DNA of 64,000 nt from NCBI RefSeq assembly GCF_900112355.1, contig NZ_FOLM01000001.1, forward strand, positions 45,276-109,275, in the 5' to 3' direction. The stretch's first letter is position 1, and every line of letters begins with the position of its first letter. Both the position numbers and the translations under genes were made by a program. Of the stretch, positions 43,769 to 57,542 are shown piece by piece. This DNA comes from Streptomyces aidingensis (lineage in GTDB: Bacteria; Actinomycetota; Actinomycetes; Streptomycetales; Streptomycetaceae). The notes under the pieces are model-generated. The model saw nothing but the letters and a program-made list of their open reading frames with translations. It was not told the DNA's origin and did no database searches.

Positions 43769-44516
43769 GCGAGAACGTGAACGAGAACACGAGCACAAAC
43801 ACCAACACCGGCCAGGACCCCAGCGGCGACGCCGCCCCCGCCCAGCGGGAGAAGGCCGGCGATGTGATCGCCCAGCGGCACGGCATGTTCGGCGCCGACA
43901 ACGGCGGCGACACCTCCGGCTACGGCGGGCTGCGCCGCACCGTCCGGCTGCCCGGCTCCTCCCACCGCCCCTACGGCGGCTACTTCGACGAGGTGGCCGA
44001 CGAACTGGAGGGCGCCCTGGAGGAGCAGGGCATCGACCCGGAGACCGCCATCGAGAAGACGGTGATCGACCGGGGCGAGATGACCCTGCACATCGCCCGG
44101 GAGCACCTGCCCGCCGTGGCCCGCACGCTGCGTGACGACCCGGCCCTGCGGTTCGAGCTGTGCACCGGCGTCAGCGGCGTGCACCTGCCCGCCGACACCG
44201 GGCGCGAGCTGCACGCCGTCTACCATCTGCGCTCGCTCACCCACGGCCGGATCATCCGGCTGGAGGTCAGCGCACCGGACGCCGACCCGCGCATCCCGTC
44301 CGTGGTCTCCGTCTACCCGACCAACGACTGGCACGAGCGGGAGACCTACGACTTCTTCGGCATCGTCTTCGACGGCCACCCGGCCCTGACCCGGATCATG
44401 ATGCCGGACGACTGGCAGGGTTTCCCGCAGCGCAAGGACTACCCGCTCGGCGGCATCCCCGTCGAGTACAAGGGCGCCCAGATCCCGGCTCCCGACCAGC
44501 GGAGGTCGTACTCCTG

Positions 44517-44517
<1 letters not shown>
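43765..44517 (+). CDS. nuoC: NADH-quinone oxidoreductase subunit C
   Basis: This 250-residue subunit has an N-terminal low-complexity Asn/Thr/Glu extension (about 1-40). The conserved domain contains [38 protein letters not shown] and the C-terminal [15 protein letters not shown]. It forms part of the connecting Q-module with NuoD. GTG 43765 overlaps the nuoB stop, and its own stop overlaps the nuoD ATG by one base. Confidence 0.94.
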
Positions 44518-45859
<1,342 letters not shown>

Positions 45860-45863
<4 letters not shown>

Positions 45864-46780
45864 GCCAGCCGGAGAACATCCTCGCCGATGCCGCCGCCGC
45901 GACGTCCGGCTCCACCTCGGCCGCGGTGACCGAACGGGTCGCCCTGGGCATGCCGGAGCTGCCGGCCCCGCCGTTCCCGGCCGAGACCCTGACCCGGCTG
46001 GAGCGGGACGCCGCCGAGATCATCGGCCGCTACCCGCACAGCCGCTCCGCCCTGCTGCCGCTGCTGCACCTGGTGCAGTCCGAGGAGGGCTTCGTCTCCC
46101 GCACCGGCATGCAGTTCTGCGCCGACCGGCTCGGCCTCACCCTGGCCGAGGTGACCGCGGTCGCCACCTTCTACTCCATGTACCGGCGCCGGCCGGGCGG
46201 CGAGTACCACGTCGGGGTCTGCACCAACACCCTGTGCGCGGTGATGGGCGGCGACGCCATCTTCGAGGCCCTCCAGCAGCACCTGGGCATCGGCAACGGC
46301 GAGACCACCGCCGACGGCAAGGTCACCCTGGAGCACATCGAGTGCAACGCGGCCTGCGACTACGCCCCGGTCATCATGGTCAACTGGGAGTTCTTCGACG
46401 ACCAGACCATCGAGTCCGCCCGGCAGCTCGTGGACGACCTGATCGCCGGCCGCGGCGCCACCCCCACCCGGGGCGCCCCGCTGTGCGGCTTCAAGGCCAC
46501 CTCGCGCATCCTGGCGGGCTTCCCCGACCGCCGCGAGGGCGCCCTGGAGGCCGGCGGCAGCGGCGGCCACGCCTCGCTGATCGGCCTGCGCCTGGCCAAG
46601 GGCGAGACCGGCCCCGAGCGGATCACCGCCCGCCCGGCCGAGCCGGCCCCCCGGGACGTCCCGGTCTACCCGCCCGACCAGGCGCCCGCCGGACACCCCA
46701 GCTCGCACGACGCCCCCCAGCCCAGCGCGGGCTCCGACCCGGACCACCCCGCGGGCCCGGTCTCCGAGGAGCGTGAGTGA
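45860..46780 (+). CDS. nuoE: NADH-quinone oxidoreductase subunit E
   Basis: This 306-residue subunit holds the N1a [2Fe-2S] cluster, with ligands in CTNTLC and CNAAC separated by about 40 residues. The conserved part ends near residue 205. About 100 further residues are Pro/Gly/Ala-rich, which makes it longer than the usual 160-240. GTG 45860 overlaps the nuoD stop, and nuoF overlaps its end. Confidence 0.93.
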
Positions 46781-48168
46781 CCATGACCCCCACGTCCCCC
46801 GCCGGTTCCACGGGTTCCGCCGGCTCCACCGCGAGCCCGGACAAGCTGCTGGCACCGGTGCTCTCCGCCACCTGGGACCAGCCCGAGTCCTGGTCCCTGC
46901 GCACCTACCGCGACCACGGCGGCTACGCCGGTCTGCGCACCGCCCTGGCCATGGCCCCCGACGACGTCATCGCCTACGTCAAGGAGTCCGGCCTGCGCGG
47001 GCGCGGCGGGGCCGGCTTCCCCACCGGCATGAAGTGGCAGTTCATCCCCCAGGGCGACAGCAAGCCGCACTACCTGGTGGTCAACGCGGACGAGTCCGAG
47101 CCCGGGACCTGCAAGGACATCCCGCTGCTCTACGCCAATCCGCACGCCCTGATCGAGGGCATCGTCATCGCCTGCCACGCCATCCGCTCCGGCCACGCCT
47201 TCATCTATCTGCGCGGCGAGGTGGTGCCGGTGCTGCGCCGGCTGCACGCCGCCGTGGCCGAGGCGTATGAGGCGGGCTACCTCGGCAAGGACGCCCTCGG
47301 CCCCGGCAAGGACCTTCAGCTGACCGTGCACGCCGGCGCCGGCGCCTACATCTGCGGCGAGGAGACGGCCCTGCTGGACTCCCTGGAGGGCCGCCGCGGA
47401 CAGCCCCGGCTGCGGCCCCCGTTCCCCGCGGTGGCCGGCCTCTACGCCTGCCCCACCGTGGTCAACAACGTCGAGTCCATCGCCTCGGTGCCCGCCGTCC
47501 TGGCCCGCGGCAAGGAGTGGTTCCGCTCCATGGGCAGCGAGAAGTCCCCCGGCTTCACCCTCTACTCGCTCTCCGGCCATGTGGCCCGCCCCGGCCAGTA
47601 CGAGGGCCCGCTGGGCATCACCCTGCGCGAGCTGCTCGACCTCTCCGGCGGCATCCGCCCCGGCCACCGGCTGAAGTTCTGGACCCCCGGCGGCTCCTCC
47701 ACCCCGCTGCTCACCGACGAGCATCTGGATGTGCCGCTGGACTACGAGGGCATGATGGGCGCCGGCTCCATGCTCGGCACCAAGGCCCTGCAGATCTTCG
47801 ACGAGACCACCTGCGTGGTGCGGGCCGTCACCCGCTGGACCGAGTTCTACGCCCACGAGTCCTGCGGCAAGTGCACCCCCTGCCGGGAGGGCACCTACTG
47901 GCTGGTCCAGCTGATGCGGGACATCGAGGCGGGCAAGGGCCTGATGGCCGACCTGGACAAGCTGGCGGACATCGCCGACAACATCAACGGCAAGTCCTTC
48001 TGTGCCCTGGGCGACGGCGCGGCCAGCCCGATCTTCTCCTCGCTCAAGTATTTCCGGGACGAGTACGAGCAGCACATCACCGGACGCGGCTGCCCCTTCG
48101 ACCCCGCCAAGTCGACCGTCTGGGCCGACCGCCCGGCCGGCAAGTCCACCGCGGAGGTGAACGCATGA
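46777..48168 (+). CDS. nuoF: NADH-quinone oxidoreductase subunit F
   Basis: This 463-residue subunit is the NADH-oxidising, FMN-containing part. [13 protein letters not shown] (about 75-87) binds NADH, and [19 protein letters not shown] belongs to the FMN region. The 4Fe-4S cluster is held by [12 protein letters not shown] and the distal [14 protein letters not shown] 46777 overlaps the nuoE stop; ATG 46783 is an alternative with better ribosome-site spacing. Its stop overlaps the nuoG ATG. Confidence 0.95.
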   Translation: MTMTPTSPAGSTGSAGSTASPDKLLAPVLSATWDQPESWSLRTYRDHGGYAGLRTALAMAPDDVIAYVKESGLRGRGGAGFPTGMKWQFIPQGDSKPHYLVVNADESEPGTCKDIPLLYANPHALIEGIVIACHAIRSGHAFIYLRGEVVPVLRRLHAAVAEAYEAGYLGKDALGPGKDLQLTVHAGAGAYICGEETALLDSLEGRRGQPRLRPPFPAVAGLYACPTVVNNVESIASVPAVLARGKEWFRSMGSEKSPGFTLYSLSGHVARPGQYEGPLGITLRELLDLSGGIRPGHRLKFWTPGGSSTPLLTDEHLDVPLDYEGMMGAGSMLGTKALQIFDETTCVVRAVTRWTEFYAHESCGKCTPCREGTYWLVQLMRDIEAGKGLMADLDKLADIADNINGKSFCALGDGAASPIFSSLKYFRDEYEQHITGRGCPFDPAKSTVWADRPAGKSTAEVNA

Positions 48169-50759
48169 CCGTCACCACGGACGCCAGGAACCCCAAGGGG
48201 AACGACGGCGACGCCGGGGCGGACCGGAAGCAGCAGGCCCCGCCGCCCGACCTGGTGAGCCTCACCATCGACGGCATCGAGATCTCCGTGCCCAAGGGCA
48301 CCCTGGTCATCCGGGCCGCCGAACAGCTCGGCATCGAGGTGCCCAGGTTCTGCGACCACCCGCTGCTGGACCCGGTCGGCGCCTGCCGCCAGTGCATGGT
48401 GGAGGTGGAGGGCCAGCGCAAGCCCATGGCCTCCTGCACCATCACCTGCACCGACGGCATGGTGGTGCGCACCCAGCTCACCTCGCCCGGCGCCGCCAAG
48501 GCCCAGCACGGGGTGATGGAGCTGCTGCTCATCAACCACCCGCTGGACTGCCCGGTCTGCGACAAGGGCGGCGAGTGCCCGCTGCAGAACCAGGCCCTGA
48601 GCCATGGCAACGCCGAATCCCGGTTCGACGGCGTCAAGCGCACCTTCGACAAGCCGGTCCCCGTCTCGCCGAACGTACTGCTGGACCGGGAGCGCTGCGT
48701 GCTGTGCGCCCGCTGCACCCGGTTCTCCAACCAGATCGCCGGCGACCCGATGATCGAACTCCTGGAGCGCGGCGCGCTCCAGCAGGTCGGCATCGGCAAC
48801 GGGCAGCCGCTGGAGTCCTACTTCTCCGGCAACACCATCCAGATCTGCCCGGTCGGCGCGCTCACCTCCGCCTCCTACCGGTTCCGCGCCCGCCCCTTCG
48901 ACCTGGTCTCCTCGCCGAGCGTGTGCGAGCACTGCGCGGGCGGCTGCGCCACCCGCACCGACCACCGCCGGGGCAAGGTGATGCGCCGCCTGGCCGGCAA
49001 CGACCCGGAGGTCAACGAGGAGTGGATGTGCGACAAGGGCCGGTTCGCCTTCCGCTACGCACAGCTCCCGGACCGGCTCACCACCCCGCTGGTGCGCAGC
49101 GCCGAGACCGGTGAACTGGAGCCGGCGAGCTGGCCGGAGGCGCTGCACGCCGCCGCCCGGGGCCTGCGGGCCGCCCGGGAGAGCGGCGCCGGCGCGGCCG
49201 TGCTGCCCGGCGGCCGGCTCACCGTCGAGGACGCCTACGCCTACGCCAAGTTCGCCCGCGTCGCGCTCGGCACCAACGACATCGACTTCCGGGCCCGTCC
49301 GCACAGCGCCGAGGAGGCCGACTTCCTGGCCGCCCATGTGGCCGGCACCGGCCTGCACGGTCTGAACGGCACCGCGGGCACCGGCGTCACCCACCGGGCG
49401 CTGGAGACCGCGCCGGCCGTGCTGCTGGCCGGCTTCGAGTCCGAGGAGGAGGCCCCCGGCGTCTTCCTGCGGCTGCGCAAGGGCAGCCGCCGGCACGGCA
49501 CCCGGGTGTTCTCCCTGGCCACCCACACCACCCGCGGCCTGGCCAGGACCCATGGCGTCCTGCTGCCCGCCGCGCCCGGCACCGAGCCGGAGTGGCTGGA
49601 CGCCCTGGCCGCCGGCGAGGGCGGCCCGCTGGGCGAGGACGGCCGGAGCGCCGCCGAGGCGCTGCGCCAGGAAGGCGCGGTGATCATCGTCGGCGAGCGG
49701 CTGGCCACCGTGCCCGGCGCGCTGACCGCCGCGGTCGGCCTGGCCGGCGCCACCGGCGCCGCGCTGGCCTGGATTCCGCGCCGGGCCGGCGAGCGCGGTG
49801 CGGTGGAGGCCGGGGCCCTGCCCGGGCTGCTGCCCGGCGGCCGGCCGGACCACGCCATCCGGGCCCGCGAGGAGGTCGCCGAGGTCTGGGGCGTCAGCGA
49901 GCCCGAGCTGCCCGACCGGCCCGGCCGCTCCACCGCCCAGATCATCGAGGCGGCGGCGGCCGGACGGATCGGCGCGCTGGTGGTCGGCGGCGTGCAGACC
50001 GCCGATCTGCCCGACCCGCGCCGGGCACTGGCGGCCCTGGACCGGGTCCGGGACGAGGGCTTCCTGGTCAGCCTGGAGCTGCGGCCCAGCGAGGTGACCG
50101 AGCGCGCCCATGTGGTGCTGCCGGTCGCGGCGGTGGCCGAGAAGAGCGGCACCTTCCTCAACTGGGAGGGCCGCTACCGCCCGTTCGAGGCGGCCATCAA
50201 GCCCGACCAGATGACCCGCCGCCATGTGCAGACCGACACCCGCGCCCTGCACATGCTGGCCGACCACATGGATGTGGCACTGGGCCTGCCGGACGTCGGC
50301 GCGGCCCGGCGCGAGCTGGCCGAGCTCGGCGAGTGGAGCGGCGACCTGCCGCTCGGGCCCACCGGCACCGCCGACCCCCCGGTCCTGCCGGAGCCCGGCA
50401 CCGCGGTGCTGGCCGGCCACCGGATGCTGCTCGACCAGGGCCGGCTCCAGGACGGCGACGAGGCGCTGGCCGCCACCCGGCACGCCGCCCCGGCCCGGCT
50501 GTCCGCCGCCACCGCCGCCGCGGCGGGGCTGGCCGCGGACGCCGCCGCGGTCACCGTCACCGGCCCGGCCGGGTCGATGACACTGCCGCTGGAGATCACC
50601 GGGGAGATGCCGGACGGCGTGGTCTGGGTGCCGCTCAACTCCACCGGCGGCGGTGTCTACCACGACCTCGGCGCCATCCCCGGCCGGCAGGTCTCGCTCG
50701 GCGCGGCGGCCGGCGAGGCCGTCGCCGGGGCGAACGAGAAGGGAGCCGATCCCCGATGA
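48165..50759 (+). CDS. nuoG: NADH-quinone oxidoreductase subunit G
   Basis: This 864-residue subunit is the largest, with several Fe-S clusters. N-terminal ferredoxin-like [13 protein letters not shown] and later [13 protein letters not shown] lie near residues 60-140. A four-Cys block CVLCARC and CPVGALTS follows, then the molybdopterin-oxidoreductase-like region with [10 protein letters not shown]. The C-terminal half is variable and Ala/Gly-rich. ATG 48165 and the ATGA overlap with nuoH fit the operon pattern. Confidence 0.93.
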   Translation: MTVTTDARNPKGNDGDAGADRKQQAPPPDLVSLTIDGIEISVPKGTLVIRAAEQLGIEVPRFCDHPLLDPVGACRQCMVEVEGQRKPMASCTITCTDGMVVRTQLTSPGAAKAQHGVMELLLINHPLDCPVCDKGGECPLQNQALSHGNAESRFDGVKRTFDKPVPVSPNVLLDRERCVLCARCTRFSNQIAGDPMIELLERGALQQVGIGNGQPLESYFSGNTIQICPVGALTSASYRFRARPFDLVSSPSVCEHCAGGCATRTDHRRGKVMRRLAGNDPEVNEEWMCDKGRFAFRYAQLPDRLTTPLVRSAETGELEPASWPEALHAAARGLRAARESGAGAAVLPGGRLTVEDAYAYAKFARVALGTNDIDFRARPHSAEEADFLAAHVAGTGLHGLNGTAGTGVTHRALETAPAVLLAGFESEEEAPGVFLRLRKGSRRHGTRVFSLATHTTRGLARTHGVLLPAAPGTEPEWLDALAAGEGGPLGEDGRSAAEALRQEGAVIIVGERLATVPGALTAAVGLAGATGAALAWIPRRAGERGAVEAGALPGLLPGGRPDHAIRAREEVAEVWGVSEPELPDRPGRSTAQIIEAAAAGRIGALVVGGVQTADLPDPRRALAALDRVRDEGFLVSLELRPSEVTERAHVVLPVAAVAEKSGTFLNWEGRYRPFEAAIKPDQMTRRHVQTDTRALHMLADHMDVALGLPDVGAARRELAELGEWSGDLPLGPTGTADPPVLPEPGTAVLAGHRMLLDQGRLQDGDEALAATRHAAPARLSAATAAAAGLAADAAAVTVTGPAGSMTLPLEITGEMPDGVVWVPLNSTGGGVYHDLGAIPGRQVSLGAAAGEAVAGANEKGADPR

Positions 50760-52165
50760 GCGCCTTGTCCCCCACCGCGGCGGGGGTGTCCCTCGCCGAG
50801 CAGGCCGATCTGTCGATGTTCGGCACCGATCCGTTCTGGCTGATCCTGATCAAGGCCGTGGCGGTCTTCGCCTTCATCATGATCACCGTGCTGATCTCCA
50901 TCGTGATGGAGCGCAAGGTGATCGCCTGGATGCAGCTGCGCATCGGCCCCAACCGGCACGGCCCCTGGGGCATGCTCCAGTCGCTGGCCGACGGCGTGAA
51001 GCTGATGCTGAAGGAAGACGTCATCGTCAAGGCCGCCGACAAGCCGGTCTACCTGCTGGCCCCGGTGCTCGCCGCCGTCCCGGCCTTCATGGCCTTCGCG
51101 GTGATCCCCTTCGGCCCGGCCGACGACCCGGTCTCCATCCTCGGCACCCGCACCGTGCTCCAGCTCACCGATCTCCCGGTGGCGCTGCTGTATGTGCTGG
51201 CCACCTCCGCCATCGCCGGCTACGGCGTGGTGCTGGCCGGCTGGTCCTCCGGCTCGACCTACCCGCTGCTCGGCGGCGTGCGGGCCACCGCCCAGATCAT
51301 CTCCTACGAGGTGGCCATGGGCCTGTCCTTCGCCGCCGTCTTCCTGCACTCCGGCTCGATGTCCACCTCGGCCATCGTGGCGGGCCAGCAGGACCGCTGG
51401 TACGTGGTGCTGCTGCCGGTCTCCTTCCTCATCTACATGGTGGCCATGGTCGGCGAGGCGCACCGCGCCCCGTTCGACATGCCGGAGTCCGAGGGCGACC
51501 TGGTCGGCGGCTTCAACACCGAGTACTCGTCCATCAAGTTCGCGATGTTCATGCTGAGCGAGTACATCCACATGGTCACCGTCTCCGCCCTGATGGTGAC
51601 GGTGTTCCTGGGCGGCTGGCGGGCCCCGGCACCGCTGTCCTTCTGGGAGGGCGCCAACACCGGCTGGTGGCCGCTGCTCTGGTTCGTGGCCAAGCTGCTG
51701 ACGGTGATGTTCTTCTTCGTGTGGATCCGGGCCGCGCTGCCCCGGGTCCGCTACGACCAGTTCATGAGCCTGGGCTGGAAGGTGCTGATCCCGGTCGCCC
51801 TGGTCTGGCTGATGCTGGTGGCCGCCGTCCGGGTGATGCAGAACGAGGGCCGGGACTTCCAGGACATCCTCATGTGGGTGGCCGGCGGAGTCTTCGTCCT
51901 GCTGGTCCTCTCCTTCGTCTTCGATTTCTTCCGCGACCGCTCGGAACGGGCGAAGGCCGAGGCACAGGCCCATGCCGCGGCCCGCGGCGGGGAGCCCGGC
52001 TTCGACGCGACGGCCGGCGGCTATCCGGTGCCGCCGCTGCCGGGGCAGCAGCCGCCCCCGGTGCCGCGCCGCCCGTCGCGGCACCCCGCCGCCGGCGCAA
52101 CCGCAACCGTCACGGCCGAGAAGACCGAGGCCGGCGAGGAAGGGAAGGAGGGCGACGATGCCTGA
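50756..52165 (+). CDS. nuoH: NADH-quinone oxidoreductase subunit H
   Basis: This 469-residue membrane subunit has about eight hydrophobic helices. The conserved [22 protein letters not shown] (about 62-83) and [24 protein letters not shown] blocks are near the quinone-binding site. The C-terminal 65 residues form a Pro-rich, charged cytoplasmic extension absent from typical NuoH. ATG 50756 overlaps the nuoG stop (ATGA), and nuoI overlaps its end by 8 bases. Confidence 0.95.
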   Translation: MSALSPTAAGVSLAEQADLSMFGTDPFWLILIKAVAVFAFIMITVLISIVMERKVIAWMQLRIGPNRHGPWGMLQSLADGVKLMLKEDVIVKAADKPVYLLAPVLAAVPAFMAFAVIPFGPADDPVSILGTRTVLQLTDLPVALLYVLATSAIAGYGVVLAGWSSGSTYPLLGGVRATAQIISYEVAMGLSFAAVFLHSGSMSTSAIVAGQQDRWYVVLLPVSFLIYMVAMVGEAHRAPFDMPESEGDLVGGFNTEYSSIKFAMFMLSEYIHMVTVSALMVTVFLGGWRAPAPLSFWEGANTGWWPLLWFVAKLLTVMFFFVWIRAALPRVRYDQFMSLGWKVLIPVALVWLMLVAAVRVMQNEGRDFQDILMWVAGGVFVLLVLSFVFDFFRDRSERAKAEAQAHAAARGGEPGFDATAGGYPVPPLPGQQPPPVPRRPSRHPAAGATATVTAEKTEAGEEGKEGDDA

Positions 52166-52802
52166 GTTTCACAACCCGGTGGCCGGCTTTGGCGTGACCT
52201 TCAAGGCCATGTTCAGAAAGCGGCTCACCGAGCAGTACCCGGAGGAGAAGAAGCCGACCGCGCCACGCTTCCACGGCCGCCACCAGCTCAACCGGCACCC
52301 GGACGGGCTGGAGAAGTGCATCGGCTGCGAGCTGTGCGCCTGGGCCTGCCCGGCCGACGCCATCTATGTGGAGGGCGCGGACAACACCGAGGAGGAGCGC
52401 TACTCCCCGGGCGAGCGCTACGGCCGCGTCTACCAGATCAACTACCTGCGCTGCATCCTCTGCGGGCTGTGCGTGGAGGCGTGCCCCACCCGCGCGCTGA
52501 CCATGACCAACGAGTACGAGCTGGCCGACCGCACCCGCGCCTCCCTGATCTACACCAAGGAGGAGCTGCTGGCCGGGCTGACCGACGGCATGGTCGAGGC
52601 GCCGCACGCCATGTACCCCGGCACGGACGAGCAGTCCTACTACCGGGGCGAGGTGACCCGCGCCGCCCCCGGCACCGTCCGCCAGACCGCCCGCTCCCGG
52701 GGCGAGACCGGGGACGCGGCCGGAGATGCGGCCGGAGAGGACACCGGCAGCGAGGCCGCCGAGGCCGGCGAGGCCGCGAGCAACAGCGAGGTCCGCTCAT
52801 GA
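52158..52802 (+). CDS. nuoI: NADH-quinone oxidoreductase subunit I
   Basis: This 214-residue subunit has two 4Fe-4S ferredoxin motifs, [12 protein letters not shown] and [12 protein letters not shown], that carry electrons toward NuoB. A C-terminal Gly/Ala/Glu tail of about 45 residues follows the fold. ATG 52158 overlaps the nuoH stop by 8 bases, and its TGA overlaps the nuoJ ATG. The family norm is about 165-180 residues, so the tail is an addition. Confidence 0.95.
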   Translation: MPEFHNPVAGFGVTFKAMFRKRLTEQYPEEKKPTAPRFHGRHQLNRHPDGLEKCIGCELCAWACPADAIYVEGADNTEEERYSPGERYGRVYQINYLRCILCGLCVEACPTRALTMTNEYELADRTRASLIYTKEELLAGLTDGMVEAPHAMYPGTDEQSYYRGEVTRAAPGTVRQTARSRGETGDAAGDAAGEDTGSEAAEAGEAASNSEVRS

Positions 52803-53713
52803 GCACCCTGGCCGCGATGTCCGCCCTGGCCGCGGAGACCTCCACCTCCACCGGGGAGGCCGCCCAGTTCTGGATCCTGGCCCCGCTGGCGGTGGCCGGC
52901 GGGCTGGGCACCGTGCTGATGCGGCGGGCGGTGCACTCCGCGCTCTGCCTGGCCGGGACGATGGTGCTGCTGGCCCTGTTCTACCTGGCCAACGGCGCCT
53001 ACTTCCTGGGCGTGGTGCAGATCGTGGTCTACACCGGCGCCGTGATGATGCTCTTCCTGTTCGTGCTGATGCTGGTCGGCGTCAGCCAGGTGGATTCCCT
53101 CAAGGAAACCCTCAAGGGGCAGCGGCTGCTGGCCGCGCTCTGCGGGCTGGGCCTGGGCATCCTGCTGATCGCCGGACTGGGCCAGGCGTCGGTGGCCACC
53201 TTCACCGGGCTGGCCGCCGCCAACGAGGGCGGCAACGTCCAGGCCCTGGCCACGTTGCTGTTCACCGACTATGTGGTCGCCTTCGAGGTGACCGGGGTGC
53301 TGCTGACGGTGGCCGCCATGGGCGCCACCCTGCTCACCCACCGCGAGCGCATCGAGCGCCACAAGACGCAGCGCGAGCAGGCCGAGGAGCGGGTGCGCAA
53401 GGAATGGGTCACCCCGCTGCCCGCGCCCGGGGTCTACGCCCGGCACAACGCCGTGGACATCCCGGCGCTGCTGCCGGACGGCACCCCGTCCGAGGTCAGT
53501 GTCAGCCCCACCCTGCGCAATCGCGGCCAGGTCCGCGAGGTGCACGAGCAGGCGCTGGCCGATCTGGCCGCGCTGGAGCAGCGCACCGCCGACTACCAGG
53601 GCCGTCCCCGTTCCCTGCCGGCCCGCGCCGGGCTCGGCGAGCGCACCGGGGACGACGGCCGCCCGCCCGCGGGCGGCCCCGCCGGCATCGCTGAGAGGGA
53701 GGACGGACGGTGA
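52799..53713 (+). CDS. nuoJ: NADH-quinone oxidoreductase subunit J
   Basis: This 304-residue membrane subunit has five hydrophobic helices in the first 180 residues, including [34 protein letters not shown]. Its C-terminal half (about 185-304) is a cytoplasmic, Arg/Glu-rich extension with [19 protein letters not shown]. Typical NuoJ has 160-200 residues, so the extension is notable. ATG 52799 and the nuoK GTG show the usual 4-base overlaps. Confidence 0.93.
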   Translation: MSTLAAMSALAAETSTSTGEAAQFWILAPLAVAGGLGTVLMRRAVHSALCLAGTMVLLALFYLANGAYFLGVVQIVVYTGAVMMLFLFVLMLVGVSQVDSLKETLKGQRLLAALCGLGLGILLIAGLGQASVATFTGLAAANEGGNVQALATLLFTDYVVAFEVTGVLLTVAAMGATLLTHRERIERHKTQREQAEERVRKEWVTPLPAPGVYARHNAVDIPALLPDGTPSEVSVSPTLRNRGQVREVHEQALADLAALEQRTADYQGRPRSLPARAGLGERTGDDGRPPAGGPAGIAEREDGR

Positions 53714-54009
53714 GTCCCGAGAACTATCTGTACCTTTCCGCCCTGCTCTTCACCATCGGCGCCTGCGGGGTGCTGATCCGGCGGAACGCCATCGTGGTGT
53801 TCATGTGCATCGAGCTGATGCTCAATGCCGCGAACCTCGCCCTGGTGGCCTTCTCCCGGATGCACGGCAACCTCGACGGCCAGATCGCCGCCTTCTTCGT
53901 GATGGTGGTCGCCGCGGCGGAAGTGGTGGTCGGACTGGCGATCATCGTCATGCTCTACCGCTCCCGTCACTCGGCCTCGGTCGACGACGCCAGTCTGATG
54001 AAGCTGTAA
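53710..54009 (+). CDS. nuoK: NADH-quinone oxidoreductase subunit K
   Basis: This 99-residue subunit has three membrane helices, the [17 protein letters not shown] block with the conserved membrane glutamate, and [15 protein letters not shown]. It is related to MnhC-type antiporter subunits and takes part in proton translocation. GTG 53710 overlaps the nuoJ stop. A 13-base gap precedes nuoL. Confidence 0.95.
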   Translation: MSPENYLYLSALLFTIGACGVLIRRNAIVVFMCIELMLNAANLALVAFSRMHGNLDGQIAAFFVMVVAAAEVVVGLAIIVMLYRSRHSASVDDASLMKL

Positions 54010-54022
54010 GGGGTCAACTCCA

Positions 54023-55924
54023 GTGGAATCTCTGATCGGAGGACTGGTCGCGGCCCCGCTGCTGGGCGCGGCCGTGCTGCTGACCGGCGGGCGCCGGCTG
54101 GACCGGAGCGGGCACTGGCTCGGCACCGCGCTGGCCGGGCTGTCGTTCGTGTTCGCGGCCGTCCTCTTCTTCGACATGCTCGGCAAGGACGCCGAGGAAC
54201 GGACCCTCACCTCGCATCTGTTCTCCTGGGTGCCGGTGGAGGGCTTCCAGGCCGATGTGGCCTTCCAGCTGGACCAGCTCTCCATGACCTTTGTCCTGCT
54301 GGTCACCAGCGTCGGCTCGCTGATCCATCTCTACTCGGTCGGCTACATGGCGCACGACGAGCGCCGCCGCCGCTTTTTCGGTTATCTCAATCTGTTCATG
54401 GGCGCCATGCTGCTGCTGGTGCTCGCCGACAACTACCTGCTGCTGTACGTCGGCTGGGAGGGCGTGGGTCTCGCCTCCTTCCTGCTGATCGGCTTCTGGC
54501 AGCACAAGCCCAGCGCGGCCACCGCCGCCAAGAAGGCGTTCATCGTGAACCGGGTCGGCGATGTCGGCCTGGCGATCGCGATCTTCCTGATGTTCACCAC
54601 GTTCGGTTCCTTCGCCTTCTCCGCGGTGCTCGACGAGCAGGTGGCGGCCGGCGCCGGCCAGGCCACGCTCACCGGCATCGGGCTGATGCTGCTGCTGGCC
54701 GCCTGCGGCAAGTCCGCCCAGGTGCCGCTGCAGTCCTGGCTCGGGGACGCCATGGAGGGCCCGACCCCGGTCTCGGCCCTGATCCACGCGGCCACCATGG
54801 TGACCGCCGGTGTCTATCTGGTGGTCCGCTCGGCGGACATCTTCAACCTCACCCCGGACGCCCAGCTCGTGGTCACCATCGTGGGTGCCGCCTCGCTGCT
54901 GTTCGGTGCCTTTGTCGCCTGCGCCAAGGACGACATCAAGAAGTCGCTGGCCGGATCGACGATGTCGCAGATCGGCTACATGATGCTGGCCGCCGGGCTG
55001 GGCCCGATCGGCTATGTGTTCGCCATCATGCACCTGGTCACCCACGGCTTCTTCAAGGCCGGGCTGTTCCTGGGCGCCGGCTCGGTGATGCACGCCATGA
55101 ACGACGAGGTGGACATGCGCCGCTACGGCGCCCTGCGCAGGCACATGCCGGTCACCTTCGTCACCTTCGGGCTGGCCTATCTGGCCATCATCGGCTTCCC
55201 CGGCCTGTCCGGCTTCTTCTCCAAGGACGAGATCATCTACGCGGCCTTCGCCAAGGGCGGCACCCAGGGCTGGATTCTGGGCGGGGTCACCCTGCTGGGC
55301 GCGGCGCTCACCGCGTACTACATGACCCGGATGATGCTGCTCACCTTCTTCGGCGAGAAGCGCTGGCAGCCGGACGCCGCCGGCCGGGAGCCGCACCCGC
55401 ACGAGGCGCCGCGGGTGATGACGATCCCGATGATCGTGCTGGCCGTCGGCTCGGTGGGCGCGGGCGCCTACTTCTCCCTGGGCGAGCGGTTCGCGCACTG
55501 GCTGGAGCCGGTGACCGGGCTCGGCCACGAGGAGGCGCCCCTGTCGCACGGCATGGTGTCCCTGGCCGCCACCGCCGTGATGCTGATCGGTGTGGCCGGC
55601 GCCTGGGCGCAGTACGGCCGGCGCCCGGTGCCGCTGGTGGCCCCGGCGGGCCGCTGGGTCACCCGGGCCGCCCGGCGCGATCTGCTCCAGGACGACTTCA
55701 ATCACGCGGTGCTGGTCCGGCCCGGCAACTACCTCACCCGCGGCCTGGTCTATGTCGACCACAAGCTGGTGGACGGGGTCGTCAACGGCACCGCCGCGGC
55801 GTTCGGCGGCCTGTCCGGCCGGCTGCGGCGGGTACAGAACGGCTTCGCCCGCAGCTACGCGGTCTCCATGTTCGGCGGAGCGGCGGTCCTGGTCGCCGCG
55901 ACGCTGCTGATGCGGGCGGTCTGA
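54023..55924 (+). CDS. nuoL: NADH-quinone oxidoreductase subunit L
   Basis: This 633-residue antiporter-like subunit has about 15 membrane helices. [48 protein letters not shown] and [15 protein letters not shown] are conserved proton-channel blocks. The C-terminus includes the lateral helix region. GTG 54023 follows AAGGGG. It is the most distal proton-pumping subunit. Confidence 0.95.
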   Translation: MESLIGGLVAAPLLGAAVLLTGGRRLDRSGHWLGTALAGLSFVFAAVLFFDMLGKDAEERTLTSHLFSWVPVEGFQADVAFQLDQLSMTFVLLVTSVGSLIHLYSVGYMAHDERRRRFFGYLNLFMGAMLLLVLADNYLLLYVGWEGVGLASFLLIGFWQHKPSAATAAKKAFIVNRVGDVGLAIAIFLMFTTFGSFAFSAVLDEQVAAGAGQATLTGIGLMLLLAACGKSAQVPLQSWLGDAMEGPTPVSALIHAATMVTAGVYLVVRSADIFNLTPDAQLVVTIVGAASLLFGAFVACAKDDIKKSLAGSTMSQIGYMMLAAGLGPIGYVFAIMHLVTHGFFKAGLFLGAGSVMHAMNDEVDMRRYGALRRHMPVTFVTFGLAYLAIIGFPGLSGFFSKDEIIYAAFAKGGTQGWILGGVTLLGAALTAYYMTRMMLLTFFGEKRWQPDAAGREPHPHEAPRVMTIPMIVLAVGSVGAGAYFSLGERFAHWLEPVTGLGHEEAPLSHGMVSLAATAVMLIGVAGAWAQYGRRPVPLVAPAGRWVTRAARRDLLQDDFNHAVLVRPGNYLTRGLVYVDHKLVDGVVNGTAAAFGGLSGRLRRVQNGFARSYAVSMFGGAAVLVAATLLMRAV

Positions 55925-55940
55925 AGGGCGGTATGCGCAG

Positions 55941-57542
55941 ATGTCATTTCCCTTGCTGACGGCCACGGCCGTGGCCCCCGCGCTGGGCGCGGTGGTCACC
56001 GCCGCCGTGCCCAGCGCCCGGCGGACCGCCGCCAAATGGACGGCGCTGGCCTTCTCCCTGATCACCGTGGGCCTGGCGGCGGCCGTCCTGATCCGGTTCG
56101 AACCGGGCGGCGACCGCTACCAGCTCACCGAGTCCCACTCCTGGATCGCCGACTTCGGGGTCCGCTACGAACTGGGCGTGGACGGCATCGCGGTGGCCAT
56201 GGTGGCGCTGACCGCGGTCATCGTCCCGTTCCTCATCGGGGCCGGCTGGAACGACGCCGACCACGCACAGGACGCCCCGGCCGCCCGGCGATGGCGGCCC
56301 ACCCAGGGCTTCTTCGCGCTGATCCTGATGGTCGAGGCCATGGTCGTCATGTCCTTCATGGCGACCGATGTGTTCCTCTTCTACATCTTCTTCGAAGCCA
56401 TGCTGATCCCGCTGTACTTCCTGATCGGCGGCTTCGGGGACCGGGCCGGGGAGCACCCGGAGAGCGAGCAGGCCAAGCAGCGGTCCTACGCCGCGGTCAA
56501 GTTCCTGCTCTACAACCTGGCCGGCGGCCTGGTGATGCTGGCCGCGGTGATCGGCCTGTATGTGGTCGCGGCCGACGATCTGGCCGGCGGCGGCACTTTC
56601 TCGCTGCAGACCCTGGTGGAGGCGCGCGCCTCCGGCGAGCTGACCTTCGCCGAGTCCACCGAGCGCTGGCTGTTCCTGGGCTTCTTCTTCGCCTTCGCCA
56701 TCAAGGCGCCGCTGTGGCCGGTGCACACCTGGCTGCCCAACGCCATGGGCGAGTCCACCGCGCCGGTGGCGGTGCTGATCACCGCGGTGGTCGACAAGGT
56801 CGGCACCTTCGCCATGCTGCGGTTCTGCCTGGGGCTGTTCCCCGAGGCCAGCGTGTGGGCCACCCCGGTGGTGCTGGTGCTGGCGCTGGTGTCGATCGTC
56901 TACGGCGCGCTGCTGGCGCTCGGCCAGCGGGACATGAAGCGGCTGATCGCCTATGCGTCCATCAGCCACTTCGGCTTCATCATCCTGGGCATCTTCGCCA
57001 TGACCAGCCAGGGCCAGTCCGGCGCCACCCTCTACATGATCAACCACGGGGTGGCCACCGCGGCCCTGATGCTGGTGGCCGGTTTCCTGATCTCGCGCCG
57101 CGGCTCCCGGCTGATCGGGGACTACGGCGGGGTGCAGAAGACCGCCCCGCTGCTGGCCGGCACCTTCCTGGTGGCGGGCCTGGCGACGCTCTCGCTGCCC
57201 GGCACCGGGCCGTTCGTCAGCGAGTTCCTGGTGCTGGTCGGCACCTTCAGCCGCTATCCGGTGGCCGGGATCGTGGCCTGTACCGGCATAGTGCTGGCGG
57301 CGCTGTATGTGCTGATTCTCTACCAGCGCACCATGACCGGGCCGGTGACCGAGGCGGCCGGGAAGATGCGCGATCTGCGGCCCCGGGAACTGGCCGTGGT
57401 GACGCCGCTGATCGCGCTGCTGATCTTCCTGGGCGTCTTCCCCAAGCCGCTGACCGACATCGTCAACCCGGCGGTGAACCACACGATGTCGGACGTCGGC
57501 AAGACCGACCCCGCCCCCGCTGAACTGGAGGCACGCAAGTGA
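55941..57542 (+). CDS. nuoM: NADH-quinone oxidoreductase subunit M
   Basis: This 533-residue antiporter-like subunit has the conserved YIFFEAMLIPLYFLIGGFGDR block, KAPLWPVHTWLPNAMGESTAPVAVLI and KRLIAYASISHFGFIILG. About 14 membrane helices are present. ATG 55941 follows GAAGGGCGG. Its stop overlaps the nuoN GTG by 4 bases. Confidence 0.95.
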   Translation: MSFPLLTATAVAPALGAVVTAAVPSARRTAAKWTALAFSLITVGLAAAVLIRFEPGGDRYQLTESHSWIADFGVRYELGVDGIAVAMVALTAVIVPFLIGAGWNDADHAQDAPAARRWRPTQGFFALILMVEAMVVMSFMATDVFLFYIFFEAMLIPLYFLIGGFGDRAGEHPESEQAKQRSYAAVKFLLYNLAGGLVMLAAVIGLYVVAADDLAGGGTFSLQTLVEARASGELTFAESTERWLFLGFFFAFAIKAPLWPVHTWLPNAMGESTAPVAVLITAVVDKVGTFAMLRFCLGLFPEASVWATPVVLVLALVSIVYGALLALGQRDMKRLIAYASISHFGFIILGIFAMTSQGQSGATLYMINHGVATAALMLVAGFLISRRGSRLIGDYGGVQKTAPLLAGTFLVAGLATLSLPGTGPFVSEFLVLVGTFSRYPVAGIVACTGIVLAALYVLILYQRTMTGPVTEAAGKMRDLRPRELAVVTPLIALLIFLGVFPKPLTDIVNPAVNHTMSDVGKTDPAPAELEARK